From Candidatus Bipolaricaulis anaerobius (GTDB taxonomy: Bacteria; Bipolaricaulota; Bipolaricaulia; Bipolaricaulales; Bipolaricaulaceae): a DNA stretch of 64,000 nt. The position numbers and the translations under genes were made by a program. The DNA lies in the NCBI RefSeq assembly GCF_900465355.1, contig NZ_LS483254.1, positions 620,001 through 684,000 on the forward strand. Reading direction: 5' to 3'. Under the pieces are notes generated by a model. It made no database searches. It had not been told where the DNA came from and was given only the letters and a program-made list of their open reading frames with translations. Each line of letters starts with the position of its first letter. Positions within the stretch are counted from its first letter, which is position 1. Shown piece by piece: positions 36,001 through 44,914 of this stretch.

Positions 36001-36012
36001 GAGGCGGCGAGG

Positions 36013-36636
36013 ATGGGCAGGTACACGGGTCCGAAGTGCAGGCTGTGTCGGCGGGAGGGCGTAAAGCTCTTCCTGCGTGGGGATCGCTGCTATTCGGCGC
36101 AGTGCCCGATCTCGAAGCGGCCCCAGGTTCCGGGCCAGCACACTCGCTTCCGGCGACGGGCGACGCCCTACGCGATTCGCATCCGTGAGAAGCAGAAGCT
36201 CAAGCGGATCTACGGCGTTCGCGAGGCCCAGTTCCGCCGGTACGTGGAGGCGGGGAAGCAGTGGAAGGGCGTCACGGGCGAGGCGATCCTGATGTCGCTC
36301 GAGAAGCGGCTGGACAACGTGGTGTACCGCGCTGGCTTCGCCCACTCCCGGAACCAGGCGCGTCAGCTCATCGGCCATGGGCACATCCTCGTGAACGGGC
36401 GGCGGGCGGACATCGCCTCTCGCCTCCTCGGCGAGGGGGACATCGTGGAAGTACGTCCCCAATCCCGCGACAAGCTGCGGCCCCAGATCAAGGAAGCGGC
36501 CGAGCGCCGGCCGGTCCCGACCTGGATGACGCGCGATCTCGAGGGGCTGCGGATCCAGGTGAATGCCGAGCCTACTGTGGAGGAGATCGAGCAATCGGTC
36601 AACATGAACCTGATCGTGGAGTTCTACTCGAGGTAA
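36013..36636 (+). CDS. rpsD: 30S ribosomal protein S4, zinc form
   Basis: S4 is a primary 16S binder and accuracy protein. The 207-aa protein carries the N-terminal Cys4 zinc site (Cys9, Cys12, Cys26, Cys31), as in Thermus S4, and the S4 RNA-binding domain (RLDNVVYRAGFAHSRNQARQLI-type segment). GGAGGCGAGG is the ribosome-binding site. rpoA follows after 1 bp. Confidence 0.97.
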   Translation: MGRYTGPKCRLCRREGVKLFLRGDRCYSAQCPISKRPQVPGQHTRFRRRATPYAIRIREKQKLKRIYGVREAQFRRYVEAGKQWKGVTGEAILMSLEKRLDNVVYRAGFAHSRNQARQLIGHGHILVNGRRADIASRLLGEGDIVEVRPQSRDKLRPQIKEAAERRPVPTWMTRDLEGLRIQVNAEPTVEEIEQSVNMNLIVEFYSR

Positions 36637-36637
36637 G

Positions 36638-37573
36638 ATGGCTTCCTTTGTCTACCCAGATACGGCAACGTGGGCTGAGTCGGACGATCCGTGCTATGGG
36701 CGGCTGGTCGTGGCGCCGCTGGAGCGGGGCTACGCTACGACGTTGGGCAACGCGCTGCGGAGGGCACTTCTGTCGGCGATCCCCGGAGCAGCCGTGGTGC
36801 GGGTGCTCTTCCCCGGCCACTTCCACGAGTACGACACGATCGCGGGCGTGCGCGAGGACGTGCTCCACATCATCCTCAACCTGAAGGGCCTCGCGATCCG
36901 GTGCCAGGACGAGGCCTTGCACCGCCTGTACCTGAACGCCACCGGCCCGGGGGAGGTTCGGGCAGGCGATATCGAGACCCCGACGGGGGTCGAGATCGCC
37001 AACCCCGCGTACCCCATCGCCACCCTCGACAAGAAGGGGAAGCTCGAGCTGGAGATGGAGGTCGAGGTCGGGCGTGGGTTCCGCTCCGCTGAGGAGAACA
37101 AGCGGGACGATGCGCCGCTCTCCCTCATCCCGGTGGACGCCGACTTCTCCCCGATCGAGCGGGTCAACTTCACGGTGGAGGCGACGCGCGTCGGTGGGCG
37201 ATCCGGCTACGAGCGTCTGATCCTCGATGTGTGGACGAACGGGGCGATCACACCTGCCGAGGCGGTGGGCCAGGCCGTGGCCGTGCTGCGCGAGCACCTG
37301 GCCCTCCTCGAGGGCGTGCGGGCGGAGCGGGGGGGGCGGGAGGCGGAGTCCGAGGTCTCGGAGGAGCTCCTCCAGCCCCTGCTTGAGTTGGGGTTTGAGG
37401 TCCGGGCCTGCAACCTGCTGCGGGAGGAGGGCGTGATCACCCTCCATGACCTGTTGGCGCGGACCCGCGAGGAGGTCTCCGATATCCACGGGTTCGGCGA
37501 GAAGACCCTCGCCCGGCTCGAGGAGCGCCTCAGCGAGCTCGGCTACGCGCTGCGTTCGGAGAAGGAGGACTGA
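36638..37573 (+). CDS. rpoA: DNA-directed RNA polymerase subunit alpha
   Basis: RpoA dimerises to nucleate the polymerase, and its C-terminal domain contacts promoters and activators. In the 311-aa protein the N-terminal domain (about 1-230) has PLERGYATTLGNALRRALLSAIPG. The C-terminal helix-hairpin-helix domain (about 250-311) has the pattern LLREEGVITLHDLL and FGEKTLARLEERL. The last base of its stop overlaps the rplQ start. Confidence 0.96.
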   Translation: MASFVYPDTATWAESDDPCYGRLVVAPLERGYATTLGNALRRALLSAIPGAAVVRVLFPGHFHEYDTIAGVREDVLHIILNLKGLAIRCQDEALHRLYLNATGPGEVRAGDIETPTGVEIANPAYPIATLDKKGKLELEMEVEVGRGFRSAEENKRDDAPLSLIPVDADFSPIERVNFTVEATRVGGRSGYERLILDVWTNGAITPAEAVGQAVAVLREHLALLEGVRAERGGREAESEVSEELLQPLLELGFEVRACNLLREEGVITLHDLLARTREEVSDIHGFGEKTLARLEERLSELGYALRSEKED

Positions 37574-37923
37574 TGCGCCATCGCTGTAACGTACCCAAGC
37601 TCAGCATGAGGAGCGACCGCAGACGGGCCGTGGTGTCCGGACAGGCGAGGGACCTGATCCTGTACGGCAAGGTGGACACCACCCTCGCCCGGGCCAAGGC
37701 GACCCAAGCTCTGGCGGAGCGGCTCGTGACGTGGGCCCGAACAGGCGAGCAGGCCGCGCAGCGGCGGGCGTTCGCCATCCTCCAGAGCAAGGAAGCTACG
37801 GAGAAGCTGTTCTCCGAACTCGGGCCGCAGTACCGCGACCGCGAGGGCGGGTACACCCGTGTCCTCAAGCTCGGACCGCGGCGGGGAGACGGGGCGGAGG
37901 TGGCCCGCCTCACCTGGACCTAG
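37573..37923 (+). CDS. rplQ: 50S ribosomal protein L17
   Basis: L17 lies near the tunnel exit. The 116-aa protein has the start MRHRCNVPKLSMRSDRRRA-type and the DREGGYTRVLKLGPRRGDGAEVARL end. It overlaps rpoA by one base and the ridA GTG by one base, so ridA is effectively the last gene of the ribosomal block. Confidence 0.95.
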   Translation: MRHRCNVPKLSMRSDRRRAVVSGQARDLILYGKVDTTLARAKATQALAERLVTWARTGEQAAQRRAFAILQSKEATEKLFSELGPQYRDREGGYTRVLKLGPRRGDGAEVARLTWT

Positions 37924-38309
37924 TGCCCGGCCGACCGGTGGTCCCCCCGGCAGCGACGGTCGTCGGCCCCTACTCGCCCGGCGTACAGGGGGGGCCATTC
38001 CTGTTCATCTCCGGCCAACTCCCTCTCCTCCCCACGGGTGAGCTCGCGGCGGGGCCGATCGGGGATCAGACCAAAGTTTGCCTGCGGAACATCGCCCAGG
38101 TCGTCCAGGCGGCAGGGGGGTCGCTGCGCGACCTCGTCAAGGTGACGATCTACCTCGCCAACATGGACGATTTTCCCGCGGTCAACGAGGCCTATGCGGC
38201 GTTCTTCGATCGCGATCCCCCGGCGCGCGTCTGCGTTGGCGTGAGCCGCCTCCCCAAAGGGAGCCGGATCGAGATCGAGGCGATCGCCTACCTCGGGCCT
38301 AGCCTGTAG
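37923..38309 (+). CDS. ridA: RidA-family reactive enamine/imine deaminase
   Basis: RidA hydrolyses 2-aminoacrylate and related enamines made by PLP enzymes acting on serine or threonine. The 128-aa protein has GPYSPGVQ near the start, the FISGQLPL strand and the catalytic arginine in PPARVCVGVSRLPKGSRIEIEAIA. GTG 37923 overlaps the rplQ stop. It is attached to the alpha operon and sits tail-to-tail with threonine dehydrogenase (the ends overlap by 11 bp). The proximity to threonine catabolism fits RidA chemistry, although the pathway here makes 2-amino-3-ketobutyrate and not an enamine. Confidence 0.88.
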   Translation: MPGRPVVPPAATVVGPYSPGVQGGPFLFISGQLPLLPTGELAAGPIGDQTKVCLRNIAQVVQAAGGSLRDLVKVTIYLANMDDFPAVNEAYAAFFDRDPPARVCVGVSRLPKGSRIEIEAIAYLGPSL

Positions 38310-39267
38310 GGTAGAGACACCCCGCCGCACGGCGACGGGAGAGCGCGGCCAGCATCTCCACCACCATCTCGGGAAGACCGTAGCGCGGCTTCCAGCCCCA
38401 GTCGGTTCGCGCGGCCGAGTCATCGATCGAGCGGGGCCACGAGTCAGCGATCGCCTGGCGGAAGTCCGGCACATACTCGACCCTGAACCCGGGGACGTGC
38501 TTCCGGATCTCCGCGGCGAGCTCTCCGGCGGTGAAGCTCATCGCGCTGATGTTGTAGGTGCGGTAGCGCAGCTTCGCCCCCGGCGCCTCCATGAGGTCCA
38601 GCGCCGCCTGCAAGCAATCGGGCATGAACATCATCGGGAGCATCGTGTCCTCGCGCACGAAGCATGTGTACGGCTTCCCCTCCACCGCGGGGTAGAACAT
38701 CTCCACCGCGTAGTCCGTCGTTCCCCCCCCCGGCGGGGTTTCGCTGGAGATGATCCCCGGGTAGCGGAGCCCGCGGATGTCGAGCCCGAACCGGTGGGCA
38801 TAGTAGTCGCAGAGGAGCTCGCCCGTGACCTTCGTCACCCCGTACATCGTCGTCGGGGAGAGGACCGTGTCCTGGGGGGTGCGGTCGCGGGGGGTACGGG
38901 GCCCGAACACAGCGATCGAACTGGGGTAGAAGATCTGACGGATCCCGCTCTCGCGGGCGAGCTCAAGCAGGTTGTACAGCCCATTGACGTTGACGTCCCA
39001 CGCCCGCTGGGGGTGCTGCTCGCCGGTCGCGGAGAGAACGGCGGCGAGGTGGTACACCGTTTCAATCCCGTGCTCCCGGATCACCCGGGCCAGCGCATCT
39101 CGGTTCGCGACATCGAGGGACACGAATGGCCCGGAGGAGGCGAGCGCCGCGGAGGCTGGCTTGCGATGGCCCGCCGCAATCACCGCATCTCCTCCGTACC
39201 GCTCGCGCAGCACGAGGGTGAGCTCTGATCCGATCTGCCCGGTGGCCCCTGTGACGAGAATGCGCAT
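38299..39267 (-). CDS. L-threonine 3-dehydrogenase, NDP-sugar-epimerase (short-chain) type
   Basis: This extended short-chain dehydrogenase has the NAD-binding GATGQIG (7-13), catalytic Ser116/Ser117, Tyr142 and Lys146 (YGVTK). It closely follows the epimerase-like L-threonine dehydrogenases, with motifs [11 protein letters not shown], the YPGIIS loop and [16 protein letters not shown]. These enzymes oxidise L-threonine to 2-amino-3-ketobutyrate with NAD+. The divergent neighbour is kbl, which cleaves that product to glycine and acetyl-CoA; this strongly supports threonine over a nucleotide sugar as substrate. The 322-aa length is normal. AGGGAGGACAG precedes the ATG. Confidence 0.87.
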   Translation of the reverse strand: MRILVTGATGQIGSELTLVLRERYGGDAVIAAGHRKPASAALASSGPFVSLDVANRDALARVIREHGIETVYHLAAVLSATGEQHPQRAWDVNVNGLYNLLELARESGIRQIFYPSSIAVFGPRTPRDRTPQDTVLSPTTMYGVTKVTGELLCDYYAHRFGLDIRGLRYPGIISSETPPGGGTTDYAVEMFYPAVEGKPYTCFVREDTMLPMMFMPDCLQAALDLMEAPGAKLRYRTYNISAMSFTAGELAAEIRKHVPGFRVEYVPDFRQAIADSWPRSIDDSAARTDWGWKPRYGLPEMVVEMLAALSRRRAAGCLYPTG

Positions 39268-39320
39268 CTGTCCTCCCTGTGGTGTGAAAGTGTTCAGATG
39301 GGCATTCTACCCGCCCACGG

Positions 39321-39349
39321 TTGCTTGGGCGAGGCGGGCTGGGTAAGCT
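39321..39349 (+). promoter_or_regulatory. Promoter of kbl
   Basis: TTGCTT (39321-39326), a 17-bp spacer, and TAAGCT (39344-39349), followed by GAGGAGGGAG as ribosome-binding site. On the other strand a TAGAAT hexamer (39309-39304) may serve the divergent dehydrogenase gene. The 99-bp gap therefore holds both control regions. Confidence 0.5.
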
Positions 39350-39366
39350 GCCGCCGAGGAGGGAGC

Positions 39367-40542
<1,176 letters not shown>

Positions 40543-40551
40543 GGAGCGCGC

Positions 40552-41199
40552 GTGGAGGCCCTGGAACTGTTCGCCCGGATCCTGTTCGCCGCGCTGGTGG
40601 GGGCGGCGATTGGGCTCGAACGTGAGCTGCGGGGGCGCGCGGCCGGCCTGCGGACGCACATCCTCGTCTGCGCCGGGGCGGCGCTGGTGATGGTCCTCGC
40701 CGGGGAGCTCGGCCACCCGGATGGCCCCGGCCGCGCCCTGGCCGGGATCGTCACCGGGGTAGGGTTCCTCGGGGCGGGGGCGATCGTCCGGACACGGGAC
40801 ATCGTGCGGGGGGTGACCACGGCGGCCTGCATCTGGCTCGTCGCCGTGCTGGGGGCCGCTGCCGGCCAGGGCCTGTACATCCTCGCGGCGGGGAGCGCCG
40901 CCCTGACGCTGCTCGTCCTGTTGGGGCTGAACCGGGTGGAGCGCCTCGTCCCCGCCCACTCCTACCACACCGTGACCGTCCACGCTCAGGGCACGGAGGT
41001 GCAGCGCCTCGATGAGCTGTGCCGCGGGGTGTTCTCCGGAGCGCGGCAACGGGTCCTCGCCCTCGATGTCCGCCTCGACCGGTCGAAGGACTTCGCCTCG
41101 CTCACGTTCTACGTCCGGAGCCGCGGCGAGGTCCGGTCAGCCCAGCTTTCGGAGGAGCTCCTTGCCCTCCCCGGCGTGTCCCGCGTCAGTTGGCAGTGA
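40552..41199 (+). CDS. MgtC/SapB-family membrane protein
   Basis: The 215-aa protein has four to five hydrophobic segments in the first 130 residues and the family motif LVGAAIGLERELRGRAAGLRTHILVCAGAAL-type, plus GVGFLGAGAIVR. The C-terminal about 80 residues form a soluble ACT-like domain. MgtC in Salmonella modulates the F-ATPase and survival at low magnesium; most homologues are uncharacterised. GTG start, 9 bp after kbl, so it is probably co-transcribed with it. Confidence 0.85.
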   Translation: MEALELFARILFAALVGAAIGLERELRGRAAGLRTHILVCAGAALVMVLAGELGHPDGPGRALAGIVTGVGFLGAGAIVRTRDIVRGVTTAACIWLVAVLGAAAGQGLYILAAGSAALTLLVLLGLNRVERLVPAHSYHTVTVHAQGTEVQRLDELCRGVFSGARQRVLALDVRLDRSKDFASLTFYVRSRGEVRSAQLSEELLALPGVSRVSWQ

Positions 41200-41211
41200 G
41201 CCGGGGCCGTT

Positions 41212-41757
41212 TCACAGGCCGAGTTCGCTCTGGATCCCCTGCATTGCCGTGAGGACGAGGGTGGCGAACTCGTCGAGGGTGAGCCCAAGCTGCGTGCACC
41301 GTGCGATCCCCTCCCGCGATGCCGACCGGGCGAACCCCTTCTCGCGGTAGCGGTGGACCACGTTCTGGGCGGTGAGGCCGGCCAGCCGTCCGGGGTGGAC
41401 GAGGGCGGCGGCGACGATGAGGCCGGTGAGGGGGTCCACTGCGGCGAGGGCGTGTTCGAACGGGGTGACGGGCTCCTTGCGCCCGGCGTGGGCGAGGATC
41501 GCGTCCAGGAGCTCGGGATCGTCAACCCCCTTCTCCCGCAGCCGGCGCACGGTGATCTCCCCGTGGCGCTGGGGATCGTCCTTCGTCTCCTCGTAGTCCA
41601 GATCGTGGAGGAGCCCCGCCAGCCCCCACCGGTCGGGGTCGCCGCCGAACCGGGGCGCCAGCGCCCGCATCGCCGCTTCCACGGCGAGCATGTGCTTGAC
41701 GAGGTTCTTCGTTTTCACGCTTTCTTGGACGAGGGCCAACGCTTCCTCTCGGGTCAT
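41212..41757 (-). CDS. HD-domain metal-dependent phosphohydrolase
   Basis: The 181-aa protein has an HD motif in GLLHDLDYEET and a downstream His in LAHAGRKE, typical of small HD hydrolases acting on phosphorylated small molecules. The substrate is unknown. The start at MTREEA is set by an ATGA overlap with the stop of the endonuclease III gene, indicating one operon. A longer in-frame start would intrude into that gene. Confidence 0.75.
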   Translation of the reverse strand: MTREEALALVQESVKTKNLVKHMLAVEAAMRALAPRFGGDPDRWGLAGLLHDLDYEETKDDPQRHGEITVRRLREKGVDDPELLDAILAHAGRKEPVTPFEHALAAVDPLTGLIVAAALVHPGRLAGLTAQNVVHRYREKGFARSASREGIARCTQLGLTLDEFATLVLTAMQGIQSELGL

Positions 41758-42410
41758 CGCGTCTCCTTTTGCCCATACGGGCACACGTCGCGCAGGGGGC
41801 ACGCCGGACAGCGGGGCTGCCGCGGCCGGCAGACCTCCCGGCCAAGGCGGATCAGGTGGAGGTGGAGCTCGCGCTCCTGCCCCGGCGGGACGAGGGGGGC
41901 AAGGGCGTCATGGGGGTCGCCCGTTTCGTCCGTGAGCCCCAGTCGCTTCGTGACGCGGGAGATGTGGGTGTCCACCGGGAAGAACGGACGGCCGAACCCG
42001 AACAGGAGGACCACGTACGCCGTCTTCTTCCCCACCCCGGGGAGGGAGAGGAGCCACTGGACAGCCTCCTCGTCCGGGAGCTGGGCGAGGAAGTCGAGGG
42101 TGAGGGTCCCCCGCTCGTCGCGGAGCCGAGCGAGGACGGCGTGGAGGCGCTTCGCCCGCTGGTGGTGGAGGCCAGCGCCCTGGATCGCCCCGGCGACCTC
42201 GCGCGGGGGGGCGGCGAGAACATCTTCCCAGGTTGGGAACCGGCAGCGGAGCTCGGCGTAGGCGCGGTCGCGGTTGCGGTCGGACGTGTTCTGGGAAAGA
42301 ATGGTCCGCACGAGGAGATCGAGGGGGGGCTCAGGGTCGCCATGGTCCACAGGTCCGAACCGGCGACGAAGCCGGTCCGCCACCTCGACCATGTGGGCTG
42401 CGCGGTCCAT
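41754..42410 (-). CDS. nth: Endonuclease III-type DNA glycosylase/AP lyase
   Basis: EndoIII removes oxidised pyrimidines and cuts abasic sites. The 218-aa protein has the helix-hairpin-helix LPGVGKKTA (123-131) with the catalytic Lys129, the catalytic Asp147 in FPVDTHI, and a C-terminal 4Fe-4S loop (Cys, then CPACPLRDVC). The N-terminal ILSQNTSDRN is typical. The start at MDRAAH is preferred because TATCCT lies 8 nt upstream, which would make the message leaderless. It is co-directional with and overlaps the HD gene. Confidence 0.88.
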   Translation of the reverse strand: MDRAAHMVEVADRLRRRFGPVDHGDPEPPLDLLVRTILSQNTSDRNRDRAYAELRCRFPTWEDVLAAPPREVAGAIQGAGLHHQRAKRLHAVLARLRDERGTLTLDFLAQLPDEEAVQWLLSLPGVGKKTAYVVLLFGFGRPFFPVDTHISRVTKRLGLTDETGDPHDALAPLVPPGQERELHLHLIRLGREVCRPRQPRCPACPLRDVCPYGQKETR

Positions 42411-42418
42411 GATCGGGA

Positions 42419-42424
42419 AGGATA
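42419..42424 (-). promoter_or_regulatory. Candidate -10 element of nth
   Basis: TATCCT on the minus strand, 8 nt before the ATG at 42410. No clear -35. Confidence 0.3.
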
Positions 42425-42471
42425 GGGGCGCCCGGGCGAGAGGGCAACATCGGGCGGACCGAAGGAGGGCC

Positions 42472-42891
42472 ATGCTTCGCGTAGATACGGAGACGACGGT
42501 CGTCGTGCGGTGTCAGGACGGGGAACGGCTTCCCGATGCCTTGCTCGGCCTCGGCCTCACGGCCGCGGGCTTGGTCGCGGGGGTCGGGATGGTGCGGGAC
42601 CTTGCGCTCGGGTACTGGGACGGGGAGAAGTACGTTGAGGAGCGAATCGCGGAGCCGGCAGAGCTCCTCTCACTCCAGGGGAACCTCGGGGATGAGGGGG
42701 GGAAGCCCGTGCTCCATGCCCACGCCACCGTGGGGCTGCGGGGCGGGCGGGCGATCGGCGGGCACCTCCTCGCGGCGACGGTGCACAACACGGCGGAGAT
42801 CATCCTCCTTCGGCTGCCGGGGGTGAGGATGCGCCGACGGCGGGACCCCACCGGGCTCCTCGGCCTGTACCCCGAGGCCGCTGCGGGTTGA
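42472..42891 (+). CDS. PPC/DUF296-domain protein
   Basis: The 139-aa protein has the PPC (DUF296) fold signature: the N-terminal LPDALLGLGL, GYWDGEKY, LHAHATVGLRGG with its metal-binding His residues, and GGHLLAATV. In plants this domain accompanies AT-hooks; in bacteria it occurs alone as a trimer of unknown function. AAGGAGGGCC is the ribosome-binding site. It is followed closely by the tRNA cluster. Confidence 0.8.
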   Translation: MLRVDTETTVVVRCQDGERLPDALLGLGLTAAGLVAGVGMVRDLALGYWDGEKYVEERIAEPAELLSLQGNLGDEGGKPVLHAHATVGLRGGRAIGGHLLAATVHNTAEIILLRLPGVRMRRRRDPTGLLGLYPEAAAG

Positions 42892-42923
42892 CGGGCTTCC
42901 GGGGCGGGGCTACAACCGGGTTA

Positions 42924-43008
42924 GCGAAGGTGGCGGAATCGGCAGACGCGCTGGCCTTAGGAGCCAGTGCCGCAAGGCGTGCGGGTTCGAGTCCCGCCCT
43001 TCGCACCA
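42924..43008 (+). tRNA. tRNA-Leu (anticodon UAG)
   Basis: The acceptor GCGAAGG pairs with CCTTCGC, followed by A and an encoded CCA. The anticodon stem-loop is CTGGC-CTTAGGA-GCCAG. The long variable arm (TGCCGCAAGGCG) is as expected for leucine. First gene of a six-tRNA cluster. Confidence 0.95.
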
Positions 43009-43032
43009 CCTGGCCTCAAGAGCATTCGCCCG

Positions 43033-43038
43033 TATAAT
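43033..43038 (+). promoter_or_regulatory. -10 element between tRNA-Leu and tRNA-Gly
   Basis: A consensus TATAAT 12 bp before tRNA-Gly; no strong -35. It may start transcription of the rest of the tRNA cluster. Confidence 0.4.
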
Positions 43039-43049
43039 CCCAGGGTCAG

Positions 43050-43122
43050 GCGGGAATAGCTCAGTTGGTAGAGCGCCACCTTGCCAAGGTGGAGGGCGCG
43101 GGTTCGACCCCCGTTTCCCGCT
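43050..43122 (+). tRNA. tRNA-Gly (anticodon GCC)
   Basis: The acceptor GCGGGAA pairs with TTCCCGC, discriminator T. The anticodon arm is CCACC-TTGCCAA-GGTGG. CCA is not encoded. Confidence 0.95.
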
Positions 43123-43130
43123 CAGATCGC

Positions 43131-43214
43131 GCCGGGGTGGCGAAACTGGCAGACGCAGGGGACTTAAAATCCCCAGAGCGAAAGCTCGTGCGGGTTCAAA
43201 TCCCGCCCTCGGCA
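43131..43214 (+). tRNA. tRNA-Leu (anticodon UAA)
   Basis: The acceptor GCCGGGG pairs with CCTCGGC (one G-T), discriminator A. The anticodon arm is GGGGA-CTTAAAA-TCCCC, with a long variable arm. CCA is not encoded. It ends 2 nt before the initiator tRNA. Confidence 0.94.
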
Positions 43215-43216
43215 GA

Positions 43217-43293
43217 AGCGGGGTGGAGCAATTAGGCAGCTCGCCGGGCTCATAACCCGGAGGTTGCTGGTTCAAGTCCAGCCCCCGCAACCA
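43217..43293 (+). tRNA. Initiator tRNA-fMet (anticodon CAU)
   Basis: The anticodon arm CCGGG-CTCATAA-CCCGG has the three G-C pairs diagnostic of initiators. Position 1 is unpaired with position 72, but as A1 and A72 instead of the usual C1 and A72. CCA is encoded. The length is 77 nt. Confidence 0.9.
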
Positions 43294-43341
43294 GACTGTG
43301 GCAGGAAGCCCCACCGTGAATGGACGTGGGGCGAGGGTGTC

Positions 43342-43415
43342 GGCGGTGTAGCTCAACCGGCAAGAGCGCGCGGCCCATAACCGCGAGGTTCAGGGTTCGA
43401 CTCCCTGCGCCGCCA
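43342..43415 (+). tRNA. tRNA-Met elongator-type (anticodon CAU)
   Basis: The acceptor GGCGGTG pairs with CGCCGCC, discriminator A. The anticodon arm is CGCGG-CCCATAA-CCGCG. CCA is not encoded. The general shape favours elongator Met; a lysidine-modified tRNA-Ile2 has the same anticodon and is not excluded. Confidence 0.85.
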
Positions 43416-43421
43416 GTTCGG

Positions 43422-43497
43422 GGGGATGTAGCTCAGTTGGGAGAGCGCCGCGTTCGCAACGCGGAGGTCGGCGGTTCGACTCCGCTCATCTCCACCA
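43422..43497 (+). tRNA. tRNA-Ala (anticodon CGC)
   Basis: The acceptor GGGGATG pairs with CATCTCC, followed by A and an encoded CCA. The anticodon arm is CCGCG-TTCGCAA-CGCGG. Confidence 0.94.
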
Positions 43498-43596
43498 AGC
43501 CTCCATCTTCGGCCCGAAGACTGGCTTGTCGTGGCGCCGCTCGCCGGCCCCCCGCTTCCCTTGGTACGTCTGATGCTCAGTCGGACAATTTGGGGA

Positions 43597-43625
43597 TTGA
43601 CAACCGCGGATGAACGGGCTACGTT
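43597..43625 (+). promoter_or_regulatory. Promoter of pgsA
   Basis: A perfect TTGACA (43597-43602), an 18-nt window leading to TACGTT (43620-43625) with a 17-bp spacer, then 7 nt to the GTG at 43633. The transcript would be leaderless. The rest of 43498-43632 shows nothing else. Confidence 0.5.
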
Positions 43626-43632
43626 GCCCATT

Positions 43633-44187
43633 GTGACGATTCCGAACCAGATCACCCTCGCCCGGATCCTCGCCACGCCGTTGTTCATGTTCTTCCTCTA
43701 TGCGGAAGGGACGATCTTCAAGATCCTCGCCCTGGCCATCTTCGCCCTCGCCGCCATCTCCGATGCCGTGGATGGGTACCTGGCGCGGGCGTTGCACCAG
43801 GAGACGCGGTTTGGGGTGTTCGCGGACCCGATCGCGGACAAGCTTTTGGTGACCGCGGCCTTCGTTTCCTTCGTCGAGCTCGGGGAACTCACCGCTCCCC
43901 CTGTCGTGGCGATCCTGGCCCGGGAATTCCTCGTCACCGGACTGCGCATCCTCGCCATTGGGGAGGGGATAACGATCCGGGCAAGCATCCTCGCCAAACT
44001 GAAGACCCTGTCTCACATTGGCCTCGTCCTGTTCATCCTCTCCACCCGCTACTTCGGCCTCGGGCCGTGGGGGCACGGGCTGAAGGATGCGTTCCTGTAC
44101 CTCGCCGTAGCGCTGGCCGTCATCTCTGGGGCGGAGTACTTCTGGCGGGCTCGGCAGGTGTTCCGCGGGATGTCCGTGCCACACTGA
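43633..44187 (+). CDS. pgsA: CDP-diacylglycerol-glycerol-3-phosphate 3-phosphatidyltransferase
   Basis: PgsA makes phosphatidylglycerophosphate, the first committed step to phosphatidylglycerol. The 184-aa membrane protein has about five hydrophobic segments. The CDP-alcohol phosphotransferase motif is complete as DG-x2-AR-x8-G-x3-D-x3-D, in the segment starting DGYLAR and ending FADPIAD. GTG 43633 gives the usual TIPNQITLARI N-terminus, and the promoter spacing supports it; upstream ATG 43573 would add a non-conserved leader. A clear terminator follows. Confidence 0.87.
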   Translation: MTIPNQITLARILATPLFMFFLYAEGTIFKILALAIFALAAISDAVDGYLARALHQETRFGVFADPIADKLLVTAAFVSFVELGELTAPPVVAILAREFLVTGLRILAIGEGITIRASILAKLKTLSHIGLVLFILSTRYFGLGPWGHGLKDAFLYLAVALAVISGAEYFWRARQVFRGMSVPH

Positions 44188-44210
44188 GCGGGGACAGAGG
44201 GGGCATGGTC

Positions 44211-44232
44211 GGAGGTCTTGCGACCTCCTTTT
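44211..44232 (+). terminator. Intrinsic terminator after pgsA
   Basis: A perfect 7-bp stem GGAGGTC/GACCTCC with a TTGC loop, followed by TTTT. Confidence 0.8.
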
Positions 44233-44248
44233 GTGCGCAACGGCCTCC

Positions 44249-44254
44249 TATAAA
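44249..44254 (+). promoter_or_regulatory. Candidate -10 element
   Basis: TATAAA, 30 nt before the ATG at 44285, with AGGGAGGTC as ribosome-binding site. TTGTGC and TTGCGA upstream are wrongly spaced for a -35. Confidence 0.35.
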
Positions 44255-44284
44255 CTGTTGGGGGATACCCAGGGAGGTCATCCA

Positions 44285-44785
44285 ATGACACGACGGTGGT
44301 TGGTGTGGGGTCTCGTTCTCCTGGTGGGAGCCACGGCGTGTGCTGATACGCTGTACCTCAAGAGCGGCCAGAAGGTGGGGGGGGAGCTGTGCGGGGTAAC
44401 CGCGGATTCCGTGGCGTGGTGCGCGACGGGCGGTCTCCAGGTCCGATTCCCGCTGGGGGATGTGGCGCGTGTCGAGTTCAGCGTGGATCCGGTGGTGAGC
44501 CCGCGGCTGGCGGAAGGGGAATGGCGTGCGGCGATGAGGAGCGCGCAGCGGGAGCTCACCTCGTGCCGCTCGGCGCGGTACGGTCTCATCCTCGGCGGGC
44601 TGACGTTCGTGGGGGGAGGGTACTGGCTGGGGATTCAGGGCTACGAGGCTGGCGACGTCATCATCGCCCTGGGGGCGGTGGCGGCGGGGCTGGGCGTGAT
44701 CGCACCGAGCCCACGTTGTCCGCTCCTGGAGGAACGGGTGAAGGCCCTCACCCGGATCGGGCTCGACCACGGCTGGCTGTACTGA
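44285..44785 (+). CDS. Small exported/membrane protein of unknown function
   Basis: I do not recognise the family. The 166-aa protein starts with a signal peptide (hydrophobic 5-20, cleavage or lipid attachment near the Ala-Cys at 18-19). A beta-rich segment LYLKSGQKVGGELCGVTADSV follows, resembling short domains in proteins that sense or bind at the envelope. Two hydrophobic stretches lie near residues 98-140. Four cysteines in the mature part could form disulfides. It has its own -10 and ribosome-binding site and stands alone between pgsA and tRNA-Ala. Confidence 0.6.
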   Translation: MTRRWLVWGLVLLVGATACADTLYLKSGQKVGGELCGVTADSVAWCATGGLQVRFPLGDVARVEFSVDPVVSPRLAEGEWRAAMRSAQRELTSCRSARYGLILGGLTFVGGGYWLGIQGYEAGDVIIALGAVAAGLGVIAPSPRCPLLEERVKALTRIGLDHGWLY

Positions 44786-44840
44786 CCCCGTCTTGGGGCC
44801 ACGGCGCCCCTGCCCGGGGAGAACCGGGGCGAAGCCCTCC

Positions 44841-44869
44841 TTGACGGCTGCGCGCCCCGTCGGTATAAA
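44841..44869 (+). promoter_or_regulatory. Strong promoter of tRNA-Ala(UGC) and downstream RNA
   Basis: TTGACG (44841-44846), a 17-bp spacer, and TATAAA (44864-44869). The transcript should begin near 44876, about 40 nt before the tRNA. Confidence 0.7.
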
Positions 44870-44914
44870 AAAGCGTCCTGGGCGGACTTCCCCGAACCGT
44901 CTAGCCGTTAGTCC

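Noticed and set aside
42924-43497. Possible CRISPR-like or repeat array in the region of similar 75-nt units
   Set aside because: The units are different tRNA genes with proper cloverleaves; the similarity is the conserved D and T arms.
43320-43688. Open frames running across the tRNA-Met and tRNA-Ala genes
   Set aside because: They translate tRNA genes and have no start signal or domain.
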